From contig NZ_JALBUS010000001.1 in NCBI RefSeq assembly GCF_033971885.1, forward strand, positions 62,001-126,000: a stretch of DNA of 64,000 nt. Direction: 5' to 3'. The notes below the pieces were generated by a model. That model ran no database searches. It saw nothing but the letters and a program-made list of their open reading frames with translations, and was not told the origin of the DNA. The position numbers and the translations under genes are program-made. The DNA comes from Absicoccus intestinalis. GTDB taxonomy: Bacteria; Bacillota_I; Bacilli_A; Erysipelotrichales; Erysipelotrichaceae. Below, piece after piece: positions 24,749 through 34,172 of the stretch (its first letter is position 1; each line of letters opens with the position of its first letter).

Positions 24749-25549
24749 CTATCCGCGTGATTTACCGCCGGAAATATTGTATGTCGTACCTGTGATATAA
24801 CTTGCACGATCCGATACTAAGAATGCAACCAGGTTGCCGACTTCATCCAATTTTCCATCACGTCCAAGCGGTACCTGTTTACTGTAATCGGTTGAAAGAT
24901 CTTCCGGTTTCACACCGCGTGTATACGCTAATGCTTCGTTATACGCTGGAGTACGAAGTCCGGTTGCTTCCATGATACCAGGTGCACAGGCTACGACGCG
25001 AACGCCATATTTACCAAGTTCTTTTGCCCAGGAACGAGTGAAGCTGTCACAAGCACCCTTTGTAGCGGAATAAGCACTTTGTCCCTGGCTTCCTTCTTTA
25101 CCGGATTCACTGGACATATTGACGATGGCTCCATGTCCTTGTTTGATCAATTCACGAGCAACGGCTTGAGCGACCAAGAACAAACCTTTGACATTGACGG
25201 CAAACATTTGATCGAATGTTTTCACATCCAGTTCATATTCCGGATGTTCACCTTTGACATCGACCAGCAATCTTGGTTTATTGATACCGGCATTGTTGAC
25301 CAAGCCATCAATGTGTCCATATTTATCCAATACCGCTTTTGTCATCGCATTGACACTGTCTGGATCAGTGACATTGCATTGTACACAGTAAGCGCCATCT
25401 TTTTCTTCACCGGTTTTGACTGTCAAATCAACGATAACCGCTTTGGCACCGGCCTTGACCAATGTAGTGACTACATGGTTTCCGATACCGGAAGCACCAC
25501 CCGTTACGATAATAACTTTATCCTCTAAACCTAACCAACTTTCTGACAT
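24749..25549 (-). CDS. srlD: Sorbitol-6-phosphate 2-dehydrogenase (short-chain dehydrogenase)
   Basis: Oxidises sorbitol-6-phosphate to fructose-6-phosphate with NAD. 266 residues of the classical SDR fold: TGGASGIGNHV cofactor motif near the N-terminus, VNNAGI around residue 86, catalytic Ser in VNMSSESG, and YSATKGA with the Tyr and Lys. A C-terminal ISGGKSRG follows. GGAGGAG precedes the ATG. It is the first gene of the operon, directly after the divergent control region shared with gutR. Another SDR substrate is possible in isolation, but the operon context makes this call strong. Confidence 0.88.
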   Translation of the reverse strand: MSESWLGLEDKVIIVTGGASGIGNHVVTTLVKAGAKAVIVDLTVKTGEEKDGAYCVQCNVTDPDSVNAMTKAVLDKYGHIDGLVNNAGINKPRLLVDVKGEHPEYELDVKTFDQMFAVNVKGLFLVAQAVARELIKQGHGAIVNMSSESGKEGSQGQSAYSATKGACDSFTRSWAKELGKYGVRVVACAPGIMEATGLRTPAYNEALAYTRGVKPEDLSTDYSKQVPLGRDGKLDEVGNLVAFLVSDRASYITGTTYNISGGKSRG

Positions 25550-25779
25550 ATTCTCCTCCTTTTTGAACGCCTCAGGTTCTGTTTACACGCATATCATAGG
25601 CGAGAAACCCCTTTCATTTAATGCGTTCCTTTTCCAAGAAAAAGAAAGAAAATAGGTCACCTCTTTTCCAAATTTGCGAAATTCATTAATACACCTTTTT
25701 GCATTTTGGATGAAAAATCCTAATTTAACAACCCACCTTTAGTTTATTATATAGTTAAGTAAGAGAGTGGAGGACTTGT
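25550..25779. promoter_or_regulatory. Control region between srlD and gutR
   Basis: No gene fits here. On the minus strand TATGAT lies near 25595-25600 without a good -35, which fits an activator-dependent promoter. The word TTGGAAAAG occurs twice on that strand (25629-25637 and 25663-25671), 34 bases apart, as candidate activator sites. GTGGAGG precedes gutR. All assignments here are tentative. Confidence 0.35.
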
Positions 25780-27675
25780 ATGAAGAGTTTATTTGGCGAT
25801 AACCGACAAGCGGATATCTTATCTTTAATGCGTGGTGGTACAAGCCTTTCTATTGATTTATTAGCGCAAAAACTGAGTGTATCGGATCGTACGATTCGCA
25901 ATGACATCAAGACTATCAATGAAACCTTAGGAGATAGTGGCATCATCGAAACCGATCAGGGCATTTGTAGCTTGCGCATCTTTGATGTGGATTCCTTCCA
26001 AACCGCCTATAGTCATATTATTGCGACCGATGATCTGATGAATTCACCATCACGTCGAATGGACTATATTTTTGGTAAATTGATGTTTTCTTTTTCACCG
26101 GTATTGACCGATGATCTGGCCTATGAAATGAATGTGGGCCGTACCACATTGATCAAAGACCTAAAAAAATTACGGAAAACGATTGAACCTTATAATTTAT
26201 CGATCATTGGCAAGACCAGTCAGGGATTGATCCTGCAAGGGAATGAAATCAATATTCGTCGATATGTGATTGAAAACTGTTATGATGCTTTATTTAATGA
26301 TTATCCCATTGATCTAGAAATATTGGATACTATCCAAAGCAATTTTACTCGTCATCCTTTTTCGGATCGCGTTCAGCAACAATTTAAGAACTATTTTATC
26401 TTGATGATGGACCGTTTTCTAAAAGGACATTTTATTGGTCATTTACCTACGTATTATTATGCTTTGGCAGCTCGTGATGGCTTCGGCTTTGTGAATACCG
26501 TGGTCGATCAAGTAGGACATTTGCTGCAAGTGGACTTCCCGATTGAAGAAAAGATCTATATGTTGATGCCAATCATTGGTATGCGAACACCAACCAATGC
26601 AGAGGAACTCTACAATATCAAATTGGATGACAGGATCACACCATTGACCGAGGAAATCACAAAAGCCATTAATGATCAATTAGATATTCAAATTGATACC
26701 TATGAATTCACCGAAGAATTTATGTATCATTTGATGTTTATGATCAATCGCTTGCGCTATGGTATCAAAGTGGAAAATCCACTGATTGAAGAAATTCAGA
26801 AAAAATATCCTATTGCGTTTGAAATGGCAACCATTGCTGCGCATGTCGTCTCCAAGAAATTTAATGTTGAGATCCCACAAAGCGAAATTGGCTTTCTAGC
26901 TACCTACTTTGGGGTGTTTATCGAAGTCAATAACTTGCATCATCGCAATGAACATATGGCCTTGGTTTGTGGTTCGGGTATTGTTACGAGTCGTTTGATC
27001 ATGGTTCAATTGCAACATGTTGTCGATAGTGATACACGTGTGGATACATTTACGCCCAATGAGATCGCACCCGATAAATTGAATGCTTATGATGTCGTCT
27101 TATCTACGGTACCGATTGATTTTGATCTCAATCGACCTGTCATCTATATTCGTGAAATCTTTGATGAAGATGAATTACGTTCACGCTTAAAGAAAGCTGA
27201 ATATTGGCAACCCAGCAATACGAGCATGGACGATAACTGGTATGTATTAGCCAATTTATTAAAAGAAGAAAACTTCTTTGACTTGAGTGATTATGATACC
27301 TATACATCGGCTTGTGATTTCATGATGGATTGTTTGATTGATGAAGGATCCGTCGATGCAGGCTTTAAAGAACGCATGCATGATCGTGAGAAAAAAGGAA
27401 CGATGATCTTTGGTCATCTGCTGGCCTTACCTCATACCATTCAAACAATCAGTAATGAATTGGTCATTGCGTTTGGAATTTTCTCGCATCCTGTGGATGA
27501 TGTTCAAATCATCATTCTATTGGGTCTACCAAAGAATGTTGAAGAAAACGATAAATTGCTGATTCGGATCTATGATGAGATCATGACCATCGTCAAGGAT
27601 GATGATTTGATCCAAAAGATCACGCAATGCAAGACCCAACCGGAATTATTACGGGTCTTATATAAACGGATTTGA
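25780..27675 (+). CDS. gutR: PRD-containing transcriptional activator of the glucitol operon
   Basis: 631 residues. Two N-terminal HTH units (LLAQKLSVSDRTIRNDIKTI around residue 30-50 and YEMNVGRTTLIKDLKKLRKT around 110) are followed by two PRD domains (about 170-400), a GatB-like EIIB domain (about 405-500) and a C-terminal EIIA-2-like domain with LALPHTIQ near residue 550. This is the architecture of LicR/MtlR/GutR activators, controlled by phosphorylation from HPr and the PTS components. It is divergent from srlD, so sorbitol control is the simplest reading. GTGGAGG precedes the ATG. Confidence 0.88.
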   Translation: MKSLFGDNRQADILSLMRGGTSLSIDLLAQKLSVSDRTIRNDIKTINETLGDSGIIETDQGICSLRIFDVDSFQTAYSHIIATDDLMNSPSRRMDYIFGKLMFSFSPVLTDDLAYEMNVGRTTLIKDLKKLRKTIEPYNLSIIGKTSQGLILQGNEINIRRYVIENCYDALFNDYPIDLEILDTIQSNFTRHPFSDRVQQQFKNYFILMMDRFLKGHFIGHLPTYYYALAARDGFGFVNTVVDQVGHLLQVDFPIEEKIYMLMPIIGMRTPTNAEELYNIKLDDRITPLTEEITKAINDQLDIQIDTYEFTEEFMYHLMFMINRLRYGIKVENPLIEEIQKKYPIAFEMATIAAHVVSKKFNVEIPQSEIGFLATYFGVFIEVNNLHHRNEHMALVCGSGIVTSRLIMVQLQHVVDSDTRVDTFTPNEIAPDKLNAYDVVLSTVPIDFDLNRPVIYIREIFDEDELRSRLKKAEYWQPSNTSMDDNWYVLANLLKEENFFDLSDYDTYTSACDFMMDCLIDEGSVDAGFKERMHDREKKGTMIFGHLLALPHTIQTISNELVIAFGIFSHPVDDVQIIILLGLPKNVEENDKLLIRIYDEIMTIVKDDDLIQKITQCKTQPELLRVLYKRI

Positions 27676-27698
27676 AGCAGACAACTGCTTCTTTTTCT
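27674..27698 (+). terminator. Terminator of gutR
   Basis: GAAGCAG / CTGCTTC (27674-27680 and 27685-27691) with loop ACAA and a T run. The left arm begins at the gutR stop codon. Confidence 0.82.
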
Positions 27699-27740
27699 TT
27701 GAAAATAAGCTATAATTTTGTCAAGAAAAGAGGGAGTTAT

Positions 27741-28397
27741 ATGGCTCAAATCGATAAAAAAAAGGCAATGAATATGTATCGAAAAGTACAAGATGAATTG
27801 CCGAAACAAACCAAAGCGCATTTGGAAACATTCAATGATGGTGTGATTGCCATATATATCACCATCATGGCCCTGGAACTTCCCTATCCGCATGGCGATG
27901 TATCGTTCCATTCGTTTCTGGGCACCATCTTGATCTTTTTTATCAGCTTTTTTGTGATTGCGAACTTCTGGTACGATATCCATCGCACCTTTTTGACCTT
28001 GGATACAGCCGATCATAGCATCGTCGTCGTTGATTTCATCTTGTTGGCATTTTTAGCCTTGATCCCGGTCATGACCAAATGGGTCATGCACACTTCTACA
28101 GAAGCATCCGTGATTGGTTATGGCATCTTATATCTTTTGGTTTCGTTGCTGGAATTGTTGCTTTTTTATATGGCACACCACCAACGATTCAATGAATATA
28201 TCCACTATTTCCGTACATTTTTATTTCTTCGTACCGGTAGTGTCCTTTTGATCAATCTCGTCTTGATTGGTTTGGCCACACAATATCCAAAAGAAGCGAT
28301 GGTTCTCTATTTATTGTTGCCTATCATTTCTTTCTTTTTTCCCCAATTTCGTTTGAAACGAAGAGTTCATAACCACATCACAAAAAAAGGCGGATGA
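27741..28397 (+). CDS. TMEM175-like (DUF1211) potassium channel family protein
   Basis: 218 residues from the ATG at 27741, which has AGAGGGAG upstream; the frame extends further back but into the gutR terminator. The first helix carries FNDGVIAIYITIMALELP, a close form of the FSDG...T signature of bacterial TMEM175/DUF1211 proteins. About six membrane helices follow and the tail is basic. Known members conduct K+ as tetramers of six-helix units; whether this one does is inference. It is monocistronic. The downstream gap to 28469 shows no clear terminator. Confidence 0.82.
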   Translation: MAQIDKKKAMNMYRKVQDELPKQTKAHLETFNDGVIAIYITIMALELPYPHGDVSFHSFLGTILIFFISFFVIANFWYDIHRTFLTLDTADHSIVVVDFILLAFLALIPVMTKWVMHTSTEASVIGYGILYLLVSLLELLLFYMAHHQRFNEYIHYFRTFLFLRTGSVLLINLVLIGLATQYPKEAMVLYLLLPIISFFFPQFRLKRRVHNHITKKGG

Positions 28398-28469
28398 TAA
28401 TGATGTACCCGCGATTGAATGGCCGCATTCATGGAACTCATGATTGCAGACCTTTTTTCTATTCGAAGT

Positions 28470-28538
28470 AAATTTGTCGAATATAATCGACAAATTTACT
28501 TTATTTTTGTCGATTATATTCGACAAATTTCATATAAT
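28470..28538 (+). promoter_or_regulatory. Paired palindromic operator and promoter of the ATPase gene
   Basis: Two copies of AAATTTGTCGA-N6-TCGACAAATTT: 28470-28497 (complete) and 28504-28530 (left arm starts TTTTTGTCGA). Each copy is a palindrome and the two are reverse complements of each other, so the whole is a nested inverted repeat. TATAAT (28533-28538) follows directly. It would place two dimer sites over the promoter, or form a cruciform or mRNA hairpin. Confidence 0.65.
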
Positions 28539-28557
28539 AAGAGAAGAGGTATATATC

Positions 28558-29826
28558 ATGAATCACGAAATACTAAAACGAATCATTGCGGAACAACATG
28601 TAGTCATTTCTCATGCGACGATCATCCAAAGAGAATATCGATTTGAAGAAAATGCAAACTATATATTAACGGGTATGCGTCGAGCTGGAAAATCAACATT
28701 AATGTATGATAGGGTCCAAGATTTGATTCAAAAGGGGGTGAAATGGAATCAAATTATCTATATCAACTTTGAAGATGAACGTCTTGCAGAATTTCGCATG
28801 GAAGATTTTAACGATATTGTTGAAACGGCTGCCGAACTAACAACACGAACCCCTTACTACTTTTTAGATGAAATTCAGAATATCGAAGGTTGGGAACGTT
28901 TTGCACGAAGAATGGCAGATATGAAAGCACATATGTATATTACCGGAAGTAATGCAATCATGTTAAGTCGAGATATGGAAGCACGATTAGGCGGTAGGTA
29001 TCTATCCCAAAATATCATGCCTTATAATTTTCGAGAATATGTAACCGCAAGAAATATTTCTTATGATATGGCATTGTATACATCGAGTGATATTGGTAAG
29101 CTTCGTCAATCGGCCAATGATTTTATGCATGAAGGAGGATTGCCTGAATCGCTATTATATCTGGACAAACGGCCATATATAGAAGGAATTTATCAAAAAG
29201 TTCTACTTGGTGATATTGCCGGAAGAAATGGGATTCGAAATGAAATGGGGTTGCGGATCCTGATGAAAAAGATTGCAGAAACCGTATGTAGTGAAATGTC
29301 CTATACAAAACTGTATAATACCCTAAAAAGCATTGGTCTTCGTATGAGTAAAGATACTGTTATTTCTTATATTCAATATGCGAAAAATGCATATTTGATT
29401 TTTTCTGTACAAAATTATTTTGCACGATTTGTTGAAAAAGAAAGTATTCAACGATTCTATTTTTTGGATAATGGCTTTTTAAATTTATTTGTAGATGACA
29501 ACAATACCGCTCTTTTAGAAAACTTGGTTGCGATTACTCTTTTACGAATGTATGCCCATCCTATTTATTACTTAAAATCTTCTAAAACGGGTATTTATAT
29601 TGACTTTTTTGTACCTTCAACACAGACTGCAATCCAAGTGGCTTGGAGCATTCAAAATCTAGATACACGAAAAAGAGAAGTCGATAATTTAGTGAAATTG
29701 GTACAGCATTTTCATGAAGCTCAATCTTACTACATCATCACTCATGAAGAGGAAGAAACCATTCAAGTGAAAGGAATAACGATCCAAGTGATCCCTCTCT
29801 ATCGTTTTTTGCTCAAAAAAAGGTAG
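28558..29826 (+). CDS. AAA ATPase with DUF4143-type C-terminal domain
   Basis: 422 residues from the ATG at 28558 with AGAGGT upstream; the frame continues back through the operator repeats, which is judged non-coding. Walker A is TGMRRAGKST, Walker B is YYFLDEIQNIEGWE, and the C-terminal half has the DUF4143 pattern (winged-helix part, then LLENLVAITLLRM and IDFFVPS, nuclease-like). The cellular role of this family is not settled. AT content is higher than in the neighbours and the promoter is elaborate, so horizontal transfer is likely. Its last codons share a hairpin with trpA. Confidence 0.85.
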   Translation: MNHEILKRIIAEQHVVISHATIIQREYRFEENANYILTGMRRAGKSTLMYDRVQDLIQKGVKWNQIIYINFEDERLAEFRMEDFNDIVETAAELTTRTPYYFLDEIQNIEGWERFARRMADMKAHMYITGSNAIMLSRDMEARLGGRYLSQNIMPYNFREYVTARNISYDMALYTSSDIGKLRQSANDFMHEGGLPESLLYLDKRPYIEGIYQKVLLGDIAGRNGIRNEMGLRILMKKIAETVCSEMSYTKLYNTLKSIGLRMSKDTVISYIQYAKNAYLIFSVQNYFARFVEKESIQRFYFLDNGFLNLFVDDNNTALLENLVAITLLRMYAHPIYYLKSSKTGIYIDFFVPSTQTAIQVAWSIQNLDTRKREVDNLVKLVQHFHEAQSYYIITHEEEETIQVKGITIQVIPLYRFLLKKR

Positions 29827-29843
29827 AGAATGACTTCTCTACC
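29813..29843 (-). terminator. Terminator of the trp operon
   Basis: GGTAGAGA / TCTCTACC (29822-29829 and 29836-29843), loop of 6, followed by T7 on the minus strand. The stem overlaps the stop codons of both trpA and the ATPase gene. Confidence 0.78.
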
Positions 29844-30612
29844 GTATGGCCTCAACCATGGAATGCACATAGGCTTCCACCTGATCGGGGGCTTCTTTTC
29901 CATATTTCGCAATGATCTTGATGATGGCCGAACCGACAATGGCCGCATCTGCTTTTTCGGTCATCTTTTTGGCTTGTTCCGGCGTTGAAATACCAAAACC
30001 AATCCCACAAGGAATATCACTCACATGACGAACAATATCGACCATTTCATTGACATTGGTCGTGATCTTAGAACGCGTTCCTGTCACACCTAGACTGGAT
30101 ACACAATACAAGAAGCCTTGGGCATCTTCGGCAATCATCTGGATACGATCATGACTGGTTGGTGCAATCATGCGGATAAAATCCAATCCATATTGATGAC
30201 ATACCGTTTCAAATTCATCTTTTTCTTCATAGGGTACATCCGGTAAGATGATCCCGCTCATATCCGTATCCACCATCTTTTGACAAAATTTTTCGGTACC
30301 ATAATGGAAAACCACATTGGCATAGGTCATGAAGACCATGGGAATGGATGTTTCTTTACGAACTTCTTTGATCATTTCAAAGACATCATCGGTCGTACAT
30401 CCGTTGGATAAGGCTCTTTCATTGGCTTCCTGAATGACCGGGCCTTCTGCCGTTGGATCGGAGAAAGGAATACCCAATTCAATCAGATCACATCCTCCTT
30501 TTTCTAAAGCTTTGATGATCTTTTTGGTGGTGTCAAGATCTGGATCGCCACAAGTCACAAAAGCCACAAAGGCTTTGCCATGATCAAAGGCTCTTTCTAT
30601 ATTTTTATTCAT
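29839..30612 (-). CDS. trpA: Tryptophan synthase alpha subunit
   Basis: Cleaves indole-3-glycerol phosphate to indole. 257 residues from the ATG at 30612, which follows AAAGGAG; the upstream extension lies within trpB. Catalytic Glu is in LIELGIPFSDP and Asp in FMTYANVVFHYG/ILPDVPYEE; VTGTR and the phosphate-binding GFGISTPEQ and GSAI are present. It overlaps trpB by 8 bases and ends the operon. Confidence 0.95.
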   Translation of the reverse strand: MNKNIERAFDHGKAFVAFVTCGDPDLDTTKKIIKALEKGGCDLIELGIPFSDPTAEGPVIQEANERALSNGCTTDDVFEMIKEVRKETSIPMVFMTYANVVFHYGTEKFCQKMVDTDMSGIILPDVPYEEKDEFETVCHQYGLDFIRMIAPTSHDRIQMIAEDAQGFLYCVSSLGVTGTRSKITTNVNEMVDIVRHVSDIPCGIGFGISTPEQAKKMTEKADAAIVGSAIIKIIAKYGKEAPDQVEAYVHSMVEAIR

Positions 30613-31789
30613 AAATCTCCTTTCCGCGATAGCGTGCCATCGCTGCGACATCTTTATCCCCGCGACCCGAAATCGTAATGACCACGATCTTATCTTTTGG
30701 CAAGGTTGGAACCAATTTTTGGGCATAGGCTACGGCATGTGCACTTTCAATGGCAGGAATGATTCCTTCGGTGCGTGATAGATATTCAAACGCATCAACC
30801 GCTTCATCATCGGTGATCGGTACATATTGTGCTCGACCCATATCGTGCAGCATCGCATGTTCCGGACCAATGCCAGGATAATCCAAACCAGCACTGATGG
30901 AATAAACCGGTGCAATCTGACCATATCTATCCTGACAGAAATACGACTTCATACCGTGGAAAATACCTAAACTTCCGGTTGCGATGGTAGCTGCTGTATC
31001 TTTGGTATGTATACCACGACCCGCTGCTTCACAACCAATCAATTGGACTTGTGGATCATCAATGAAATGATAGAAAGAACCAATCGCATTGGATCCACCA
31101 CCGACACACGCAATGACAGCATCTGGTAAGCGTCCTTCTTTTTCTAACATCTGTGCTTTGATTTCTTTGGAGATAACCGCTTGAAAATCACGCACGATTG
31201 TTGGGAATGGATGAGGTCCCATGACCGAACCCAATACATAATGCGTATCATCAATGCGTGAAGTCCAATCACGGAAAGTTTCATTAACGGCATCCTTTAA
31301 CGTTCCGGTTCCAGATTTAACAGGATGGACTTTGGCACCCAATAATTCCATACGATAGACATTCAATGCCTGTCGTTCGGTATCTTTTTCACCCATAAAG
31401 ATTTCACATTCCATGCCCATCAAAGCAGCAACGGTTGCAGTTGCGACACCATGTTGACCAGCACCGGTTTCGGCAATGACACGGGTCTTTCCCATTTTCT
31501 TTGCCAACAAACACTGACCTAAACAATTGTTGATCTTATGGGCACCGGTATGATTGAGATCTTCTCGTTTCAAATACACTTTGGCACCACCGAGATCTTC
31601 AGTCATATGTTTCGCATAATACAAACGCGAAGGTCGTCCGGCATATTCATTCAACAAGGTTTCCAGTTCTTGATTGAATTCTGGATCATCTTTATATTTA
31701 TTGTAGGCTTCTTCTAATTCAATAACGGCATTCATGAGGGTTTCCGGAATATATTGTCCTCCATGAATTCCAAATCGTCCTTTACTCAT
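30605..31789 (-). CDS. trpB: Tryptophan synthase beta subunit
   Basis: PLP enzyme that condenses indole with serine. 394 residues from the ATG at 31789, overlapping the trpF stop as ATGA. The PLP lysine is in NHTGAHKINNCLGQ, the GAGQHG loop and the phosphate-binding GGGSNAIGSF are intact. It is the TrpB1 form that pairs with TrpA. PLP synthase genes lie 7 kb away, beyond the operon leader. Confidence 0.96.
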   Translation of the reverse strand: MSKGRFGIHGGQYIPETLMNAVIELEEAYNKYKDDPEFNQELETLLNEYAGRPSRLYYAKHMTEDLGGAKVYLKREDLNHTGAHKINNCLGQCLLAKKMGKTRVIAETGAGQHGVATATVAALMGMECEIFMGEKDTERQALNVYRMELLGAKVHPVKSGTGTLKDAVNETFRDWTSRIDDTHYVLGSVMGPHPFPTIVRDFQAVISKEIKAQMLEKEGRLPDAVIACVGGGSNAIGSFYHFIDDPQVQLIGCEAAGRGIHTKDTAATIATGSLGIFHGMKSYFCQDRYGQIAPVYSISAGLDYPGIGPEHAMLHDMGRAQYVPITDDEAVDAFEYLSRTEGIIPAIESAHAVAYAQKLVPTLPKDKIVVITISGRGDKDVAAMARYRGKEIYE

Positions 31790-32382
31790 AATTTTCTTCC
31801 TTTCTGTACACACATTCGTATTTTATTGGCATCTTTGACTCGATTGGTTTCTACCCCACTCGATATATCGATGGCATAAGGGTGAACCGTTTGAATGGCT
31901 TGTTCAATATTGGTTTCATCCAATCCACCCGCTAGAAAAAAGGCACGATCCATGGCTTGGATCATTTGCCAATTAAAGGTTTGGCCACTTCCCTTGCCAC
32001 TATCTAATAATACATAATCAGCACTGCTTTGCGCGGCTTTTTCTAGATCCTCTTCATTATGGATCTCAAAGGCTTTGATGATGGGACCAAAGGATTTGAG
32101 ATATTGAATATCCGCTTCCGTTTCCTGACCATGTAACTGGGCCATTTGAATGACTTTTCGTGTCAATAAATCACGAATGACTTCGTTGTCTTCATTCACA
32201 AACACGCCAACGGAAATGATATCTGGATCCAATTGTTTGGTGAGTTTCTCTACTTCTTCTATATCCAATGAACGAAAGCTTTTGGGAAAGTCAATGATAA
32301 AGCCACCATAATCCGGCTTATAGGTATTGACCATTTCAATATCGGCTTGTCTACGCAAACCACAAATTTTAATCTTGGCCAT
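31786..32382 (-). CDS. trpF: Phosphoribosylanthranilate isomerase
   Basis: Amadori rearrangement of PRA to CdRP. 198 residues of the TIM-barrel: catalytic Cys in KICGLRR, Asp in VLLDSGKGSGQTFNW, and LAGGLDETNI for phosphate binding. It overlaps trpC by 14 bases and trpB by 4. Confidence 0.95.
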   Translation of the reverse strand: MAKIKICGLRRQADIEMVNTYKPDYGGFIIDFPKSFRSLDIEEVEKLTKQLDPDIISVGVFVNEDNEVIRDLLTRKVIQMAQLHGQETEADIQYLKSFGPIIKAFEIHNEEDLEKAAQSSADYVLLDSGKGSGQTFNWQMIQAMDRAFFLAGGLDETNIEQAIQTVHPYAIDISSGVETNRVKDANKIRMCVQKGRKL

Positions 32383-33157
32383 ACTTTAACCTTTCCAACA
32401 TCGCTTTCTTGTCGACTGCTTTCATCATGGTTTCCCCAATCAATACCGCATTGACTTGGGCATCTTCTAATTTTTGAATATCCACATGATTTTTGACGCC
32501 GCTTTCAGCGACAAATAAACAATCGGAACCCACTTGTTGGCGCAAACGCAAACAATTGGTCGAATCCACGGAGAAGTTTCTTAAATTCCGGTTGTTGACG
32601 CCAATAATCTTGGCTCCTACCGCTTTCGCAATTTCTACTTCCTTTTCATCATGACATTCTACCAATGCATCCATGCCTAAGGATTCTGCCAATTCGAAAT
32701 ACGCTTTGATTTCATCCGGATCCAAAATGGATACAATCAATAAAACAGCACTCGCCCCATACATCTTGGCTTGATAAATCATATACGGATCGATCGTAAA
32801 ATCTTTTCGTAAACAAGGAATAGAAACAGTCGAACTGATTTCTTGTAGATAATCTAATTTTCCTTTAAACCATTGGGGTTCGGTCAAGACCGAGATCGCA
32901 TCGGCGCCGGCTTGTTCATAGTCTTTCGCAATCTCTACATAGGGAAAGACATCCACAATTTGTCCTTTGGATGGAGAAGCTTGTTTACACTCACAAATAA
33001 AGGATATGTCCGGTTTGGCTAAGGCTTGATAAAAGGAATGATTTCCCATCGGCATGGCTTCGGCCTGGGCTTTAACTTGATCAAGGGAAACTTCGGCTTT
33101 TTCTTTTTCGACTCGTTTTCTTGTCGCTGCAGCAATTGTTTCTAAGATATCAGGCAT
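32369..33157 (-). CDS. trpC: Indole-3-glycerol phosphate synthase
   Basis: Converts CdRP to indole-3-glycerol phosphate. 262 residues. FICECKQASPSKG with the catalytic Lys, LRKDFTIDPYMIYQA, and GVNNRNLRNF are the family signatures. The start at 33157 has GAGG 7 bases upstream inside the trpD end, giving an 8-base overlap; four earlier codons are in frame but badly placed. Confidence 0.95.
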   Translation of the reverse strand: MPDILETIAAATRKRVEKEKAEVSLDQVKAQAEAMPMGNHSFYQALAKPDISFICECKQASPSKGQIVDVFPYVEIAKDYEQAGADAISVLTEPQWFKGKLDYLQEISSTVSIPCLRKDFTIDPYMIYQAKMYGASAVLLIVSILDPDEIKAYFELAESLGMDALVECHDEKEVEIAKAVGAKIIGVNNRNLRNFSVDSTNCLRLRQQVGSDCLFVAESGVKNHVDIQKLEDAQVNAVLIGETMMKAVDKKAMLERLKYGQD

Positions 33158-34172
33158 TGGAAACCTCAATCAATTTCTCTAAGGTTGCCAATCCTTTCTT
33201 TTCGGTAATGATCTGATCCGCCAATTGAACGCCCTCTTCCATGGAAGCGGCTTTTCCATAGATATAGAAACCAAGACCAGCATTCATACAAACGATATCA
33301 CGTTTTGGTCCTTGGATCTGATTTGCTAGGATATCCTTGGTCAATTGCGCATTTTCAGCTGGCGTACTACCGACAATGTCTTCTTTGGAAGCGCGTTGGA
33401 AGCCAAATTGTTCCGGAGTAATGGTGCTGGTTCGATAGAAGCCATCGCGAATTTCACAAACCAGTGTAGGCGCCGAAATGCTTATTTCATCCAATTTGTC
33501 CATACCATAAACGACAAAGCCGCGTTCAACGCCTAACTTGGTCAACACTTTTGCGACCGGTTCGACTAAATATTGATCATAGACGCCCAATAAGAAATAA
33601 TTTGGTTTACTTGGATTGGTCAATGGACCTAAGATATTGAATACGGTACGGAATCCTAATTCTTTACGGATGGCACCGACATATTTCATCGAGGTATGAT
33701 ATTTCTGCGCAAAGAAGAAGCACATGCCAACTTTTTCTAAGAGTTCTTTGGCCTTGGCTGGATCTTGTTGGATATTCACACCCAAAGCTTCTAAACAATC
33801 GGCCGTACCAGATAAGGAACTAGCGGCACGATTGCCGTGTTTAGCTACCTTGACACCACCGCTAGCTAAAACAAGTGCAGCCGTAGTAGAAATGTTGAAA
33901 CTATGGGCCCCATCTCCTCCGGTTCCGACAATATCCATCACATCCATATCGCCGCGATCAAAGGGAATGGCTTTTTCCCGCATGGCTTGGGCACAACCAC
34001 TGATTTCATCGATGGTTTCCATATGTGCACTCTTGGTGGATAGGGCAGCCAAGAAGGCGGCATTTTGAACTTGTGACGTTTTTCCTGACATGATCTCATT
34101 CATGACGGTATAGGCCTCGTCATAGGTTAAATCTTCTTTTCTTACAATTTTTTCAATCGCTTCTTTGATCAT
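33150..34172 (-). CDS. trpD: Anthranilate phosphoribosyltransferase
   Basis: Joins anthranilate and PRPP. 340 residues. VGTGGDGAHSFNIST is the PRPP-binding motif, followed by KHGNRAASSLSGTADCLEALG. The protein carries no fused glutamine amidotransferase; trpG is separate and overlaps by 4 bases. Confidence 0.95.
   Translation of the reverse strand: MIKEAIEKIVRKEDLTYDEAYTVMNEIMSGKTSQVQNAAFLAALSTKSAHMETIDEISGCAQAMREKAIPFDRGDMDVMDIVGTGGDGAHSFNISTTAALVLASGGVKVAKHGNRAASSLSGTADCLEALGVNIQQDPAKAKELLEKVGMCFFFAQKYHTSMKYVGAIRKELGFRTVFNILGPLTNPSKPNYFLLGVYDQYLVEPVAKVLTKLGVERGFVVYGMDKLDEISISAPTLVCEIRDGFYRTSTITPEQFGFQRASKEDIVGSTPAENAQLTKDILANQIQGPKRDIVCMNAGLGFYIYGKAASMEEGVQLADQIITEKKGLATLEKLIEVSNA

Noticed and set aside
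25580..25600. TGTTTACACGCATA as a CcpA (cre) site in front of srlD.
   Set aside because: Too many mismatches to the cre consensus on either strand.
28444..28557. Upstream in-frame extension of the DUF4143 ATPase through the repeats.
   Set aside because: The residues are only translations of the palindromes, and the ATG at 28558 has its own ribosome binding site and promoter.
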